A stretch of 64,000 nt of DNA from assembly GCF_009618275.1 (NCBI RefSeq), contig NZ_WIAD01000008.1, positions 81,675 through 145,674 of the forward strand. The letters are read 5' to 3'. The notes under the pieces are model-generated. The model did no database searches. It saw only the letters and a list, made by a program, of their open reading frames with translations, and was not told the origin of the DNA. A program made the translations under genes and the position numbers. This document shows positions 35,654 through 43,861 of this stretch, piece after piece. Numbering within the stretch: the stretch's first letter is position 1; every line of letters starts with the position of its first letter. The stretch is from Roseimaritima sediminicola. GTDB lineage: Bacteria > Planctomycetota > Planctomycetia > Pirellulales > Pirellulaceae.

Positions 35654-36033
35654 GGTTAGTTGTCCGTCCGGGAGGGGCTGCGATGGACGATCATCGCCCC
35701 CAGGTAAGCCAGGTACGCCGTGGCGACAAACCAAAGAAGGCGGGAGGACCGCCGTTGTGCCACGCGGTCGCAGGCTATCGGTGTCGCGTCGGGGTTCATA
35801 GGACGGTGCAATCGTTTTATCGACGAACGGCCGTGGGCACACCGCGGCGAGTGAGAACGGTGCCCTCACGACACTATCCGATTCGGGGCAGCATGACAAT
35901 CTTTCGCTGTAGCCTCACCACATGGTTCCGGCCGGTGACGTCCTATGTGTCAGCAATACCGGTTTCGAGTAAACAAAGAGCCGAGCTCTGCCCGCACCTA
36001 GTAGCCCGCCCCTCCCGGAAGGAGAAAAAGAAT
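35654..36033. other. Intergenic region, no gene seen
   Basis: About 380 bp with no supportable gene. Short frames on both strands overlap here without domains or ribosome-binding sites. Confidence 0.45.
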
Positions 36034-36072
36034 GGGGACGGAGGCCTTTCCGCAGAAAAGACCCCCGTCCCC
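36034..36072. repeat. GGGGACGG hairpin repeat, second copy
   Basis: GGGGACGGAGGCCTTT pairs with AAAGACCCCCGTCCCC (14 of 16 pairs), with a short loop. It is related to the hairpin at 35061-35095 and lies downstream of the YXWGXW protein gene (minus strand, ends 36150), so it may work as its terminator. Confidence 0.75.
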
Positions 36073-36139
36073 TTTTGCGAACCGCGTCCCCTTTTGCGAA
36101 CCCGTCCCCTTTTGCGAACGCGTCCCCTTTTGTGAACGC
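36066..36139. repeat. About 18-bp tandem repeat, four units
   Basis: Four units of cgtccccttttgcgaac with 1-2 bp joints, the last reading tgtgaac. The first unit is the right arm of the preceding hairpin, so the array looks like partial duplication of that hairpin's end. It stops 11 bp before the stop of the YXWGXW gene. Confidence 0.85.
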
Positions 36140-36149
36140 GGACTTCCGG

Positions 36150-38306
36150 CTAGTTGCCGGGCTGGGGAGCCTGTCCGCCAGCGGCGTCACCGGCTTGTCC
36201 GCCGAGGCCACCACCAGCTTGCGCACCGGCACCAATCTGAGCACCGGCCCCGAGGCCGGCGCCAGCTTGACCTCCGGCTCCGGCATCGATCTGCCCGCCG
36301 ATGTCGCCGCGGCCGCCAATGCCGGTACCGGGGGCGCCCGGTCGATTCGCTCCGGCGTCACCGCCTACGTTGCCCGGCGCATTCGAACCGGCATTGCCCG
36401 GTTGCAGTCGGCCCGGAGGATTGAACCGGTCGATCGCTCGCTCGGCGGCACCGGGTAGATCGCGTTGGGGCGAAGTACCCTGACGATCGCGATTACTACG
36501 GAAGCCGCGGAAGTCGAAGCGGTTTTCCGCCGCATTACCGGCTCCCGGATTCCTCCGACCTTCCAGCTGCTGGCGAGCTCGATCGAGGGCGTCGCCGGCC
36601 TCCGGGTTGTTCAAGTCCCGCAGACGCCGCTGCGCTCGATCCAGGGCATCGCCTGCGGCCGAGTTGCCCGGATTCTGTTGCGATTCACGAAGCTGGTCCC
36701 GGACGTTGTCCAAGCGGTCGCGAGCTCGATCCGCTGCATCGCCAGCGCGATCCCGCATCTGTTCGGCTCGCTGGCGAGCCCGCTCGACGGCGTCGTCACG
36801 ATCGGGCAATTCGCGGCGGTCATCTCGGTCGCCGCGCGGATCGCGATCGCCGGGCCGCCCATCTCCGGGCCACTGTCGATCATCGCCGCGTCGCGGATCG
36901 GCGTCTGGGCGGTCTCGGCCGTCACGGCCGCGAGGATCGGTTTCGACATCGCGGCGCGCTTGAGCAAAGCGTCGCAGCCGATCCACCTCGTCGACCACGT
37001 TGCGGATCGCCTGGTCACTGCCCAGGTTCTTCAGCGGTTCGATGCGATCGAAGCCGCCAAAGTCCACGTTGCCGCCGGCCTGCGTCGAAATTAATTGATC
37101 CACACGACTGGCCAGGTTGTTGATGCCAACCTGGTTGGCGAAGACGCTACGCGATTGCTGGTACTGGCGGAACGTGACCGGCAGTTCGGGGCCACGACCA
37201 CCGACGAAGCGCTGCCGCGTCTGAACCAGTTCCTGCAGGAATCCGCCCCGCGTGGCGCTGTAGTAAGTGAACAGCGGATCGTAGTGATGGACGCTTCGGC
37301 GATACGCGGCCCAGGGCTGCAAACCGAAGGGCGTGTAACGGTCGCCAAAATAGCTGCCGTAGTAGTAATGCCCGTAGCGCGGGCTGACGAACAAGGAGGA
37401 CAGCGCCTGCACGACGTTCACCGCCACGGTGGGCCGGTACGTTCGCCGATAGTCGGCTGGCGAGCGGAAGCGGACCGGTGCGAACAGGGCACCGCGACGC
37501 TCCACCGGGTAGTCCCAGTATCCGGGGCACTCGACGTAGCCGCGCGGCGTGTGCACCAAGCGGTGCGGAACCCAGACCCAGTCGTTCTGAATCGGGGCCC
37601 AAAAACCGTCTTGCCATTGATACTGGCCATCGACCCAAACGTATTTGCCGGGAACCCAGAACTGGTTGTCACGGCTTTCCCGGTACATCACAACGTCGGC
37701 GGGCGGGGCGGGTGGCGGCGGCAGGTACGAAACCTCCTCGGCCGCTTCTTCGATCCAGAACCCGGGCACCCAGGTCCAGCCGGCCGAGCTCTCATCCCAG
37801 TAGCCGGGCACCCACTGCATGCCCGGCGGCGAGAAACGCCAGGTTCCCGAAACCCAGCACAGATGATCTTCGTCCTCGACGCCCCAGTACCCCGGCAACC
37901 AAACCGCTTCACGACGGTCGTCCACGGGCCGAGCTTCGGCGGGTTGTTCATCGATCGGGTCGGGAATCGGTTCGGGCAACTGCAGGGCCCCGCGGGGGTT
38001 ACCACGGCGAGTATCCGCTTGGGCGGTGGCCTGCGCCGAGGCCGAAGCGTTTGGCGTATTGTTCGTTGGCGCCGGATCGTCCGGCGGAACGACGCCCGGT
38101 TCGGCGAATCCTTCGTGGATTGGCCCCCGCATCAAGACATCCAAATCAACAGAGTCCACGTCGCCGTTCTGCCGGGCCGCGTCCCGATCGGAGGACGGTC
38201 GTTGGGACGGCGGTTGTTCAGCTCGAGCAGCGGACAGCGAAGTGGCCAGCAACAACGCGCATCCCGCCAGGCAGCGAGGCACACGGCCAGATAGCTTTAT
38301 CTTCAT
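36150..38306 (-). CDS. Secreted YXWGXW-type repeat protein with charged and Gly-rich tail
   Basis: A 718-residue exported protein of unknown role. The signal peptide is MKIKLSGRVPRCLAGCALLLATSLSAARA, in pieces a basic start and CALLLATSLSAARA. The first half has aromatic W-x-PGYW modules (VWLPGYWG, WVPGYWDES, WVPGFWIEE, FWVPGKYVW, QDGFWAP, ECPGYWDYP), the hallmark of YXWGXW/BcpO-type proteins. The middle is a charged Arg/Asp stretch with many DRARD, DALDRAQRRL and similar helical units, likely a coiled coil. The last 100 residues are Gly/Ala/Asn-rich (GGQAGAGLGAGAQIG). I start at ATG 38306, where the signal peptide begins. A MITE-like element ends about 75 bp upstream, inside the presumed promoter. 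Confidence 0.8.
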   Translation of the reverse strand: MKIKLSGRVPRCLAGCALLLATSLSAARAEQPPSQRPSSDRDAARQNGDVDSVDLDVLMRGPIHEGFAEPGVVPPDDPAPTNNTPNASASAQATAQADTRRGNPRGALQLPEPIPDPIDEQPAEARPVDDRREAVWLPGYWGVEDEDHLCWVSGTWRFSPPGMQWVPGYWDESSAGWTWVPGFWIEEAAEEVSYLPPPPAPPADVVMYRESRDNQFWVPGKYVWVDGQYQWQDGFWAPIQNDWVWVPHRLVHTPRGYVECPGYWDYPVERRGALFAPVRFRSPADYRRTYRPTVAVNVVQALSSLFVSPRYGHYYYGSYFGDRYTPFGLQPWAAYRRSVHHYDPLFTYYSATRGGFLQELVQTRQRFVGGRGPELPVTFRQYQQSRSVFANQVGINNLASRVDQLISTQAGGNVDFGGFDRIEPLKNLGSDQAIRNVVDEVDRLRRFAQARRDVETDPRGRDGRDRPDADPRRGDDRQWPGDGRPGDRDPRGDRDDRRELPDRDDAVERARQRAEQMRDRAGDAADRARDRLDNVRDQLRESQQNPGNSAAGDALDRAQRRLRDLNNPEAGDALDRARQQLEGRRNPGAGNAAENRFDFRGFRSNRDRQGTSPQRDLPGAAERAIDRFNPPGRLQPGNAGSNAPGNVGGDAGANRPGAPGTGIGGRGDIGGQIDAGAGGQAGAGLGAGAQIGAGAQAGGGLGGQAGDAAGGQAPQPGN

Positions 38307-38380
38307 CTTCACAAGACACCTTTCACGCAAGAAACGGGTACTGAAGTCAATGATGCCGGAACGCTGTCCGGCGTCTGCGA

Positions 38381-38553
38381 TAAGCACGTCGGCATAAATC
38401 TTTGGGTGAAACCCCGCGACAACACCCTCCCGCGCAGCGGGAGGGTCGGGCTCTTAGGCCCGGGGAGGGCACTCACGAAAACCCTCTCCGGGCCTGAGAG
38501 CCCGACTCTCCCAGAGGGAGAGTAATGCCTAAGTTAATGTTGCGACGTGCTTA
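38381..38553. mobile_element. MITE-like element, copy B (173 bp, inverted relative to A and C)
   Basis: Same element as at 24612, in the opposite orientation: TAAGCACGTCG on the left and CGACGTGCTTA on the right, with the same internal palindromes (gggagggtcgggctcttagg, ctctcccagagggagag). It is full length. Its left end lies 75 bp upstream of the start codon of the YXWGXW-type gene. No coding capacity. Confidence 0.85.
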
Positions 38554-39363
38554 GAAGGGCCCTGTCCAAGTGTGCAAGCGATATACCAAACCGCTTGCCG
38601 GCGGGATCACGGTCGCGGGCTAGCCTGACGATTCCCGCAGTGTCAGGTGAAAAGTACCCGCCGGATATGCGTGGGAAAGAATTAAACGGTGGCGCCGAAA
38701 CAAGCGGCCGTTTGGGGGCGAAGACGACGGTCGCCACGGTTGCCGCTGGCACGGCAGCCACCAGTTTGATGTCTCAGAAACCGTCGCACCGCCGCTTGAG
38801 CATCGAGCGAACACCAGCGGCTCCGGTGCAAGAGATAGTCCGCACGGCCAGAGAGACGAGCCAGCTAGGCCTGACGAGCCAGCTAGGCCTGACGAGCCAG
38901 CTAGGCCTGACCAGGGCACATCCTGTGCCCTTGTGTGGTCATTACCCAGCACGTCTGTCCGTTTGGCAGACAGTCATGCCGTTCGCGGACGGCCGCTTCG
39001 TGCGTCCGAACCGTGAATCCATCGGGCCGGCTCAGCCGACCAGTACTTCCAGCCCGTGGCCGCAGGCTGCCAGTACCGGATCCACGCGTGGCGAACTCGC
39101 GAAGGAATTCTTAAGTCACTTGCGCGTAACACTTTACGACGGTCCTTCGGGTTCGCACCCGAGCCCTCGTCGAAGAGCTTTTAGAATATCGATCTGGCCC
39201 CCGGGGTCAACGGAGATTGTGCCCGGAAATCCCAGCTTTTCCAAGCTAGCAAACGCGAACCCAAGGATTCGCCGGGCCGCCACGAGCAAGAATTTTTAAG
39301 GCCCTGCCCCGGAGCCTCGAAGGACCCGTTGGACATGGGCGCTAAGGGCGTTTCCTCCGCCGC
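38554..39363. other. Gene-poor 0.8-kb segment between two inverted MITE-like copies
   Basis: No confident gene. A 250-codon frame crosses it (38547-39299), but it begins inside the MITE, runs through an 18-bp tandem repeat and shows no domain. The stretch around 39095-39180 contains cttcgggttcgcacccg, a small hairpin. Its flanking by element copies B and C in opposite orientation makes it look like a composite insertion. Confidence 0.5.
38855..38908. repeat. 18-bp tandem repeat, three units
   Basis: Three exact copies of gacgagccagctaggcct at 38855, 38873 and 38891. Confidence 0.93.
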
Positions 39364-39494
39364 TAGGCGCGTCGCAACATTTCATTCGGCTTTCCTCTCC
39401 CACTGGGAGAGTCGGGCTCTTAGGCCCGACCCTCCCGCTGCGCGGGAGGGTGTTGTCGCGGGGTTTCACCGAAAGATTCATGCCGACGTGCTTA
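39364..39494. mobile_element. MITE-like element, copy C (131 bp, internally deleted)
   Basis: Same element and orientation as copy A. The right end is intact (CGACGTGCTTA); the left end is mutated (TAGGCGCGTCG), though the outer TA remains. About 41 bp in the middle are missing: the sequence passes from gggctcttaggcccga directly to ccctcccgctgcgcggg, removing the inner stem-loop. The element ends 46 bp before the stop of the next gene on the minus strand. Confidence 0.83.
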
Positions 39495-39540
39495 GGCCGG
39501 GTTCGCCCCCCTGCTTGCCGACCCCCTGTTTGCCGGCGGC

Positions 39541-40650
39541 CTACTCGCCGCTGGGCCAGGCCCGGTGCTCGGACGCGTTTCCCCGTTGTGTTCCCGGACG
39601 ATCCCCACCCACAGCCTCCGGTGGCGTGCGGCCGGCCGCGAGCGTCAGGTGTTCGGCCGGTTCCAGCATGGCCCAGTAGTACGTCCAAACGACCACCTGC
39701 GCCGAGAAAGTGACCAATAGACCGGTGGGAATTGCTTGAAGAATCACGTCGGTCAGACCGCCGGGCAGGGGCCAGGCAAGGCGAAAATCGATGAACTCGG
39801 TCTGCTTTGAAAGAAGCGGCACGACCGCGCCGGCGATCAGCCCACCGCCGAGTCCCCAGGCAGCCCAGAGGTAACTACGGCGGCCGGCCGTAGCGCGAAG
39901 GCTGCAGTAGACGGCCATGCTGACGGCCAAGATCGGAACCAGGCCGAACATCACGACCACCTGCCACTGCTCACCCGTCGGTGGCCACGAGCCTTGGATG
40001 AAGAACCAGGCGCGGTACAGCACGAGCGTGAAGGCCACCAGAGCGGTCAGCAGTGCCAGGTCGATCGTCGACGGACGACTGTGCCGCGTCGCCTCCACCG
40101 CCCCTAGCGAGCGCAGTCGCCAACGCGACAGATAGCGCAGCGTCATGCCCGGCAGGAAAGCCGTCAGCGCCGTGGTGCAGACAAACGCCGCCAACATTCC
40201 GTCACCCAAATACCACCACTGCAGCACGACGGTCAGCAGGCAGCCCAGGGCCGGAGTTCCGAACAGGCCGGCGCGGCGGATCACCGGTGCGTCCCAGAGG
40301 CAGGCCACCAGCGCGTTGGCGACAAACAGCGTAACCGGCAACGATAACGCGCCCAGCAGCAGCGCCCCGAAAACGGTTTCCTGCCACGACTGGAACGCAG
40401 CCAGTTCGGTAAGCCCGGAAAGCGGCGGGGTGGCAAGCGCAGCGGCCGCCAACAGCAACAACTGTACGCCAGAAAACAGCACTACGTCTCGAGGCCGGAG
40501 TCGCCGTTGGCCGTGGCTGCGCAGCCGCTCGATCTCCCGCTGCCGCTGATAGACGTGCTCACGCAAACGGCACAGGACCTCTTCGGGGCCGTCACCATCT
40601 TCCCGGTCTTTGGCTGCGGTCGTTTTGGCCGTCGGCCCGACGTGATTCAT
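39541..40650 (-). CDS. Polytopic membrane protein of unknown function
   Basis: A 369-residue protein I do not recognise. A charged helical N-terminus (EEVLCRLREHVYQRQREIERLRSHG) is followed by about eight hydrophobic segments, for example LFSGVQLLLLAAAALATPP, VFGALLLGALSLPVTLFVANALVACLW, LLTALVAFTLVLYRAWFF, VVVMFGLVPILAVSMAVYC and the last one AIPTGLLVTFSAQVVVWTYYWAML. A polar tail of about 40 residues ends the protein. I start at ATG 40650 with GGAG just upstream; the longer frame to 40827 adds a non-conserved arginine-rich stretch. No neighbour suggests a function. Confidence 0.7.
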   Translation of the reverse strand: MNHVGPTAKTTAAKDREDGDGPEEVLCRLREHVYQRQREIERLRSHGQRRLRPRDVVLFSGVQLLLLAAAALATPPLSGLTELAAFQSWQETVFGALLLGALSLPVTLFVANALVACLWDAPVIRRAGLFGTPALGCLLTVVLQWWYLGDGMLAAFVCTTALTAFLPGMTLRYLSRWRLRSLGAVEATRHSRPSTIDLALLTALVAFTLVLYRAWFFIQGSWPPTGEQWQVVVMFGLVPILAVSMAVYCSLRATAGRRSYLWAAWGLGGGLIAGAVVPLLSKQTEFIDFRLAWPLPGGLTDVILQAIPTGLLVTFSAQVVVWTYYWAMLEPAEHLTLAAGRTPPEAVGGDRPGTQRGNASEHRAWPSGE

Positions 40651-40912
40651 CACTCCGCCCCCTATTCTTGTCGTGATTGCGGCGACGTCAGGACGACTTG
40701 CATCATCCGGGCCACCGCTCGCGGAATGCCCCACAGAACCATCGCCATGATCCACGAGGGAGCATACACCAGGTTTTCCATAACGGCCAACCAACATTTC
40801 GCGAGGACGACGAAACCCTGAGAGCAATGCCTAGATACAGTTTGCGAAGTGCCTAGCGATCAGCGATCCGAACAATGCGACGATCGGTCGTTGGTACTGT
40901 TGAGCGGTTTCG

Positions 40913-40992
40913 ATTCGCGCCCATTAGCGTGATTCGCGGGCCTATTTCCGAAGACGGTACGTGCCCGCGAATGGCGGCGAATAGGCGCGAAT
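40913..40992. repeat. Nested palindrome in the 517-bp gap 40651-41167
   Basis: Outer arms attcgcgcc (40913-40921) and ggcgcgaat (40984-40992) enclose inner arms attcgcgggc (40932-40941) and gcccgcgaat (40963-40972), all perfectly complementary. The folded form is two stacked stems. Flanking cgaataggcg copies suggest a dispersed repeat. Two small overlapping frames on the minus strand cross it and are not credible genes. Nothing else is seen in the gap. Confidence 0.85.
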
Positions 40993-41167
40993 AGGCGGGC
41001 GCTGCTTCGGCTTTGGCGGGCTTTTCTGCTTGGAGCTGTTGTCGGCATCTGCTCGACTTCCGCCTCAGTCGCTTCCAGGCAGGCATTCATCGTCGACTGA
41101 TCGTCGGAATCGTTACGCATACGGGGCTACAGAAGTTGTTCGAGTACCGAAGCGGTCGGGCCGCCAC

Positions 41168-42481
41168 CTAACAGCGCGCTGCCAGCTCCAGGGCTTGTTC
41201 GGGGGTTTGAATCTTGTTGTCCAGCTGGGCGCTGCGGACCGTGGCCAGTATGTCCCGAAATTTCGGCCCCGGCTGGAAGCCGTGTTGCTTCAGCTGGGTA
41301 CCGTCGAGCAAGGGCGGCGGATTCAGTTTTTCCGCTGGCCACTGCAGTCGCCGGCGGCAAAACGCAACGCCATCGCCTGACCCTGAACCGGCCGGCCCTG
41401 AACCGGCCGTCCCTGATGCGTCCAGCTGCAGCGGATCGTCGGCGATCTGCGAGTAGGCGTCGGCCAGGATCAGGCCGGTCGCCGCATAGCGTCCGACCAG
41501 CCGCGGCTGGACCACCGACCAGGGCAGGGAATCGGCTGCTAGAAACGTGGGAAATGCCGACAGGGCTTCGGCCGCCGCGTCCCGCTCGGCGGTTGACAGT
41601 TTCCACTGCGTGAACAGCTGGGACAGCATTTTGCGTCCGGTCGAATCGGCGGAGTCCCGCTGGGCGGCTGCGGCCAGGATCGCCAAGCCGCTGGCAACAT
41701 CCGCTGGCTGCCGGGCGGAGAGCCAGGCAAGCGTCGTGGGGGCGTTCGCCGCCGCCGCCAGCGGTTCGGGTAACAGTTGCTCGGCCAACCGCAACTCGAA
41801 CATCCACCGCAGGGCATCGGCCGCGGCGTCGCTGGCCAGCATCCGCCGCATCTCCGCACCGATCCGTTCGCCGCTGACCTGCCGGATGTCCGCGGCGTGG
41901 CTTTGCACCGCCGCACTGGTTTGCGGATGGATCTCAAAACCGAACAGGGCGGCGAAGCGGACCGCGCGGAGCATCCTCAGGCGGTCTTCGGCAAACCGCC
42001 GGTCGGCGTCGCCGATCGCCCGCACCAGTCCGGCCTTCAGGTCCGCCTGGCCTCCCACAAAATCGATGACCTCCTCTTCGAGGGGATCGTAGAACAGGCC
42101 GTTGATCGTAAAGTCCCGCCGCTGGGCGTCGCCTTCGGGATCGCTGTACGCGACATGATCGGGCCGGCGTCCGTCGCTGTACGGTCCGTCGCTGCGAAAC
42201 GTAGCCACTTCGACCGGCGCCGCCGCGCTGCCGCGTGGCGACAGCACGTTGATCACGCCAAAGGAAGCTCCGATCGCCAGCGTCCGCCGGCGGCCGAACA
42301 GGTCCCGGACGGTTTCGGGCGTGGCGCTGGTGGCCACGTCGTAATCCTTGGGCGTTTTCCCTAGCAGGTAATCGCGCACGCAGCCGCCGGCTAGGTAGGC
42401 CGTGTAGCCCGCCTCGCGCAGCCGGCGGATGATCTCCAGCGCGTGCTGGGAATCGTCGTCGGAGGAAGGGAAGTTCGTCAT
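41168..42481 (-). CDS. cca: CCA-adding enzyme / poly(A) polymerase family nucleotidyltransferase
   Basis: Class II tRNA nucleotidyltransferase that adds or repairs the 3' CCA end. The 437 residues begin with the catalytic palm: YLAGGCVRDYLLGKTPKDYDVATSA, read as GGCVRDYLLG and the metal-binding D46-Y-D48. Next come RRRTLAIGASFGVINV, RRDFTINGLFYDP, and the nucleotide-template helix RFAEDRLRMLRAVRFAALFGF. The C-terminal half is the helical neck and tail. It contains a Gly/Ser-rich insertion (ASGTAGSGPAGSGSGDG) coded by a short ccggccctgaa repeat. CC-adding, A-adding and full CCA enzymes, and poly(A) polymerases, cannot be told apart safely by eye. It diverges from the Nudix gene. Confidence 0.9.
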   Translation of the reverse strand: MTNFPSSDDDSQHALEIIRRLREAGYTAYLAGGCVRDYLLGKTPKDYDVATSATPETVRDLFGRRRTLAIGASFGVINVLSPRGSAAAPVEVATFRSDGPYSDGRRPDHVAYSDPEGDAQRRDFTINGLFYDPLEEEVIDFVGGQADLKAGLVRAIGDADRRFAEDRLRMLRAVRFAALFGFEIHPQTSAAVQSHAADIRQVSGERIGAEMRRMLASDAAADALRWMFELRLAEQLLPEPLAAAANAPTTLAWLSARQPADVASGLAILAAAAQRDSADSTGRKMLSQLFTQWKLSTAERDAAAEALSAFPTFLAADSLPWSVVQPRLVGRYAATGLILADAYSQIADDPLQLDASGTAGSGPAGSGSGDGVAFCRRRLQWPAEKLNPPPLLDGTQLKQHGFQPGPKFRDILATVRSAQLDNKIQTPEQALELAARC

Positions 42482-42506
42482 CGCGCTTTCGTCTCGCGGA
42501 GGAAGA

Positions 42507-42589
42507 GTGGCATAGGCTTCTGGCCTGTGAAGACCCGCTCACAGGCTGGAAGCCTATGCCACTGGTGGGCTGGAAGCCTAGGCCAGCGG
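42507..42589. repeat. Inverted pair of 27-bp family repeats
   Basis: A direct copy (gtggcataggcttctggcct, 42507-42530) faces an inverted copy (42539-42562) across 8 bp, giving a long imperfect hairpin, followed by a second, diverged inverted copy to 42589. They occupy the divergent promoter region between cca and the Nudix gene. Confidence 0.88.
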
Positions 42590-42719
42590 TGCCGGGGCAA
42601 GCCATAATAGAACGGCGCGGAGAGGTGTTGGGAACCGCATCCTGCCCGCGGTTGTGTTCTGCCCGGTCCAGCGGCTACAAACACCCTGTTGCATCCATTT
42701 GTCCCTCTCGGAGTCCGTT

Positions 42720-43223
42720 TTGAACCGGCCGCCTTCTCCTGACCCCGATCCCCCGGCGAGTCCGCCCGCAAAGATCAAACGCCCCCCTAAAATCAGCAAT
42801 CCCAAACCCCCGCACGGTCGCAGGGGAGTGGTTGCGGTGATCCTGCGCGAGGAACGATTTCTGGTGATTCGGCGCAGCCAAATGGTAACGGCGCCGGGCA
42901 AGTTGTGTTTTCCTGGCGGCGGGATCGAGCCGGGCGAGACCGAGGAGCAGACCCTGCGCCGCGAGATGCTCGAGGAGTTGGCGATCGAGGTTGCGCCGGT
43001 CCGGCTGCTGTGGCGCAGCACCACGCCGTGGGGCACCAAATTGGCTTGGTGGCTGGCCGATATCCCGGCCACGATGCAGCCCGACCCGGACCCCAGCGAG
43101 GTCGAGGAAGTGTTTTGGATGAGCCGCCTGGAGCTGCAGGGGGCCGATGAGATCCTGCCCAGCGTACCGCAGTTCATGCGGGCTTGGCGGACGGGCAAAC
43201 TGTCCCTGCCGATCAACTGGTAA
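42720..43223 (+). CDS. Nudix hydrolase
   Basis: A 167-residue Nudix pyrophosphohydrolase acting on a nucleoside diphosphate-linked substrate that sequence alone does not identify. The Nudix box is complete in form: G-x5-E-x7-RE-xx-EE (starting GGGIEPGETEEQTLRREMLE), with the usual Gly near its end replaced by Ala (EELAIEV). It is preceded by VVAVILREERFLVIRRSQ and APGKLCFPGGG, and followed by WWLADIP and EVFWMS. The first 40 residues are Pro/Lys-rich and not part of the fold. The start is probably TTG 42720, which has CGGAG about 7 bp upstream; GTG 42654 is possible. It diverges from cca and ends at a hairpin terminator. Confidence 0.85.
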   Translation: MNRPPSPDPDPPASPPAKIKRPPKISNPKPPHGRRGVVAVILREERFLVIRRSQMVTAPGKLCFPGGGIEPGETEEQTLRREMLEELAIEVAPVRLLWRSTTPWGTKLAWWLADIPATMQPDPDPSEVEEVFWMSRLELQGADEILPSVPQFMRAWRTGKLSLPINW

Positions 43224-43229
43224 ACGAAA

Positions 43230-43261
43230 AGAGCGTTGCATGGCGGGACATGCAACGCTCT
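43230..43261. terminator. Bidirectional terminator hairpin
   Basis: AGAGCGTTGCATG (43230-43242) and CATGCAACGCTCT (43249-43261) form a perfect 13-bp stem with a 6-nt loop. It lies between the convergent Nudix (plus) and HTH-receiver (minus) genes. There is an A-run on the left, serving as a U-run for the minus strand. Confidence 0.85.
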
Positions 43262-43288
43262 CTCGACGAGGCAGTTCGGGTTGGTCGT

Positions 43289-43861
43289 TTACACCAACTC
43301 TTTCTTTGCACCGATCAGAGTCCGCAGTCGCTCGGCCAACAGGTGAGCGTCAAACGGCTTCTTAAACGTCTCGTTGATCGCACTGCGATCGAAGCTCATC
43401 GGCTGACCATCGTCAGGCAGCAGAGCGATCAGGATGACGTCGGTAAAATCGACATTCTTCCGTAGGTTTTGGCAGATCTGCACCGATTCGATTTTTCCGA
43501 TGGAGAAATCGACGATGATGCAATCTGGGCTAAAGCTTTCGGCCTGGATACCGGCTTCGAAACCGCTGGCAGCGACAGCGACTTTGAAAGCTTTCTCGGG
43601 CGGCAGCTCGCGCTTCAAATTCTCAATCAAAACTTGGTCTTGGGCGACGATCAAGCACTTGGCCATCGCCTCATCTTCCAAGTCGCCAAGGGGCATTCCG
43701 TGTTCCTTGAGGAACTTGATCAGGTATTCGCGAGGAATACGCCGATCCTGTGAGCCGGGAATGCGGTATCCTTTCAATCGCCCGGAATCGAACCATTTGG
43801 AAACGGTTCGAGGGGCGACCTTACAGATCTTGGCGACCTGTCCAGTCGTGAAGACCTTCAT
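43289..43861 (-). CDS. Excisionase-like HTH protein fused to a receiver-like domain
   Basis: A 190-residue cytoplasmic regulator. Residues 1-55 are a MerR/excisionase-type helix-turn-helix (TTGQVAKICKVAPRTVSKWF, RIPREYLIKFLKEHG). Residues 66-190 look like a response-regulator receiver: KCLIVAQD, a strand ending in the likely phospho-acceptor Asp118 (PDCIIVDFS), and a Lys168 in FKKPF. The usual acidic pair after the first strand is reduced to Gln-Asp, and the usual Thr/Ser before the Lys strand is replaced (LIALLPDD), so phosphorylation may be weak or lost. The HTH comes first, the reverse of standard regulators. ATG 43861 has GGAG 8 bp upstream. No kinase gene is adjacent. Confidence 0.85.
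   Translation of the reverse strand: MKVFTTGQVAKICKVAPRTVSKWFDSGRLKGYRIPGSQDRRIPREYLIKFLKEHGMPLGDLEDEAMAKCLIVAQDQVLIENLKRELPPEKAFKVAVAASGFEAGIQAESFSPDCIIVDFSIGKIESVQICQNLRKNVDFTDVILIALLPDDGQPMSFDRSAINETFKKPFDAHLLAERLRTLIGAKKELV

Noticed and set aside
39140..39175. A tRNA T-arm-like hairpin (cttcgggttcgcacccg)
   Set aside because: The loop and stem lengths are wrong and no other tRNA arms are present.
38547..39299. A 250-codon plus-strand frame between two MITE-like copies
   Set aside because: It begins inside the MITE, crosses an 18-bp tandem repeat and shows no domain or ribosome-binding site.
40860..41120. Small minus-strand frames in the gap next to cca
   Set aside because: They cross the nested palindrome and are Arg/Ser-rich without a domain or ribosome-binding site.
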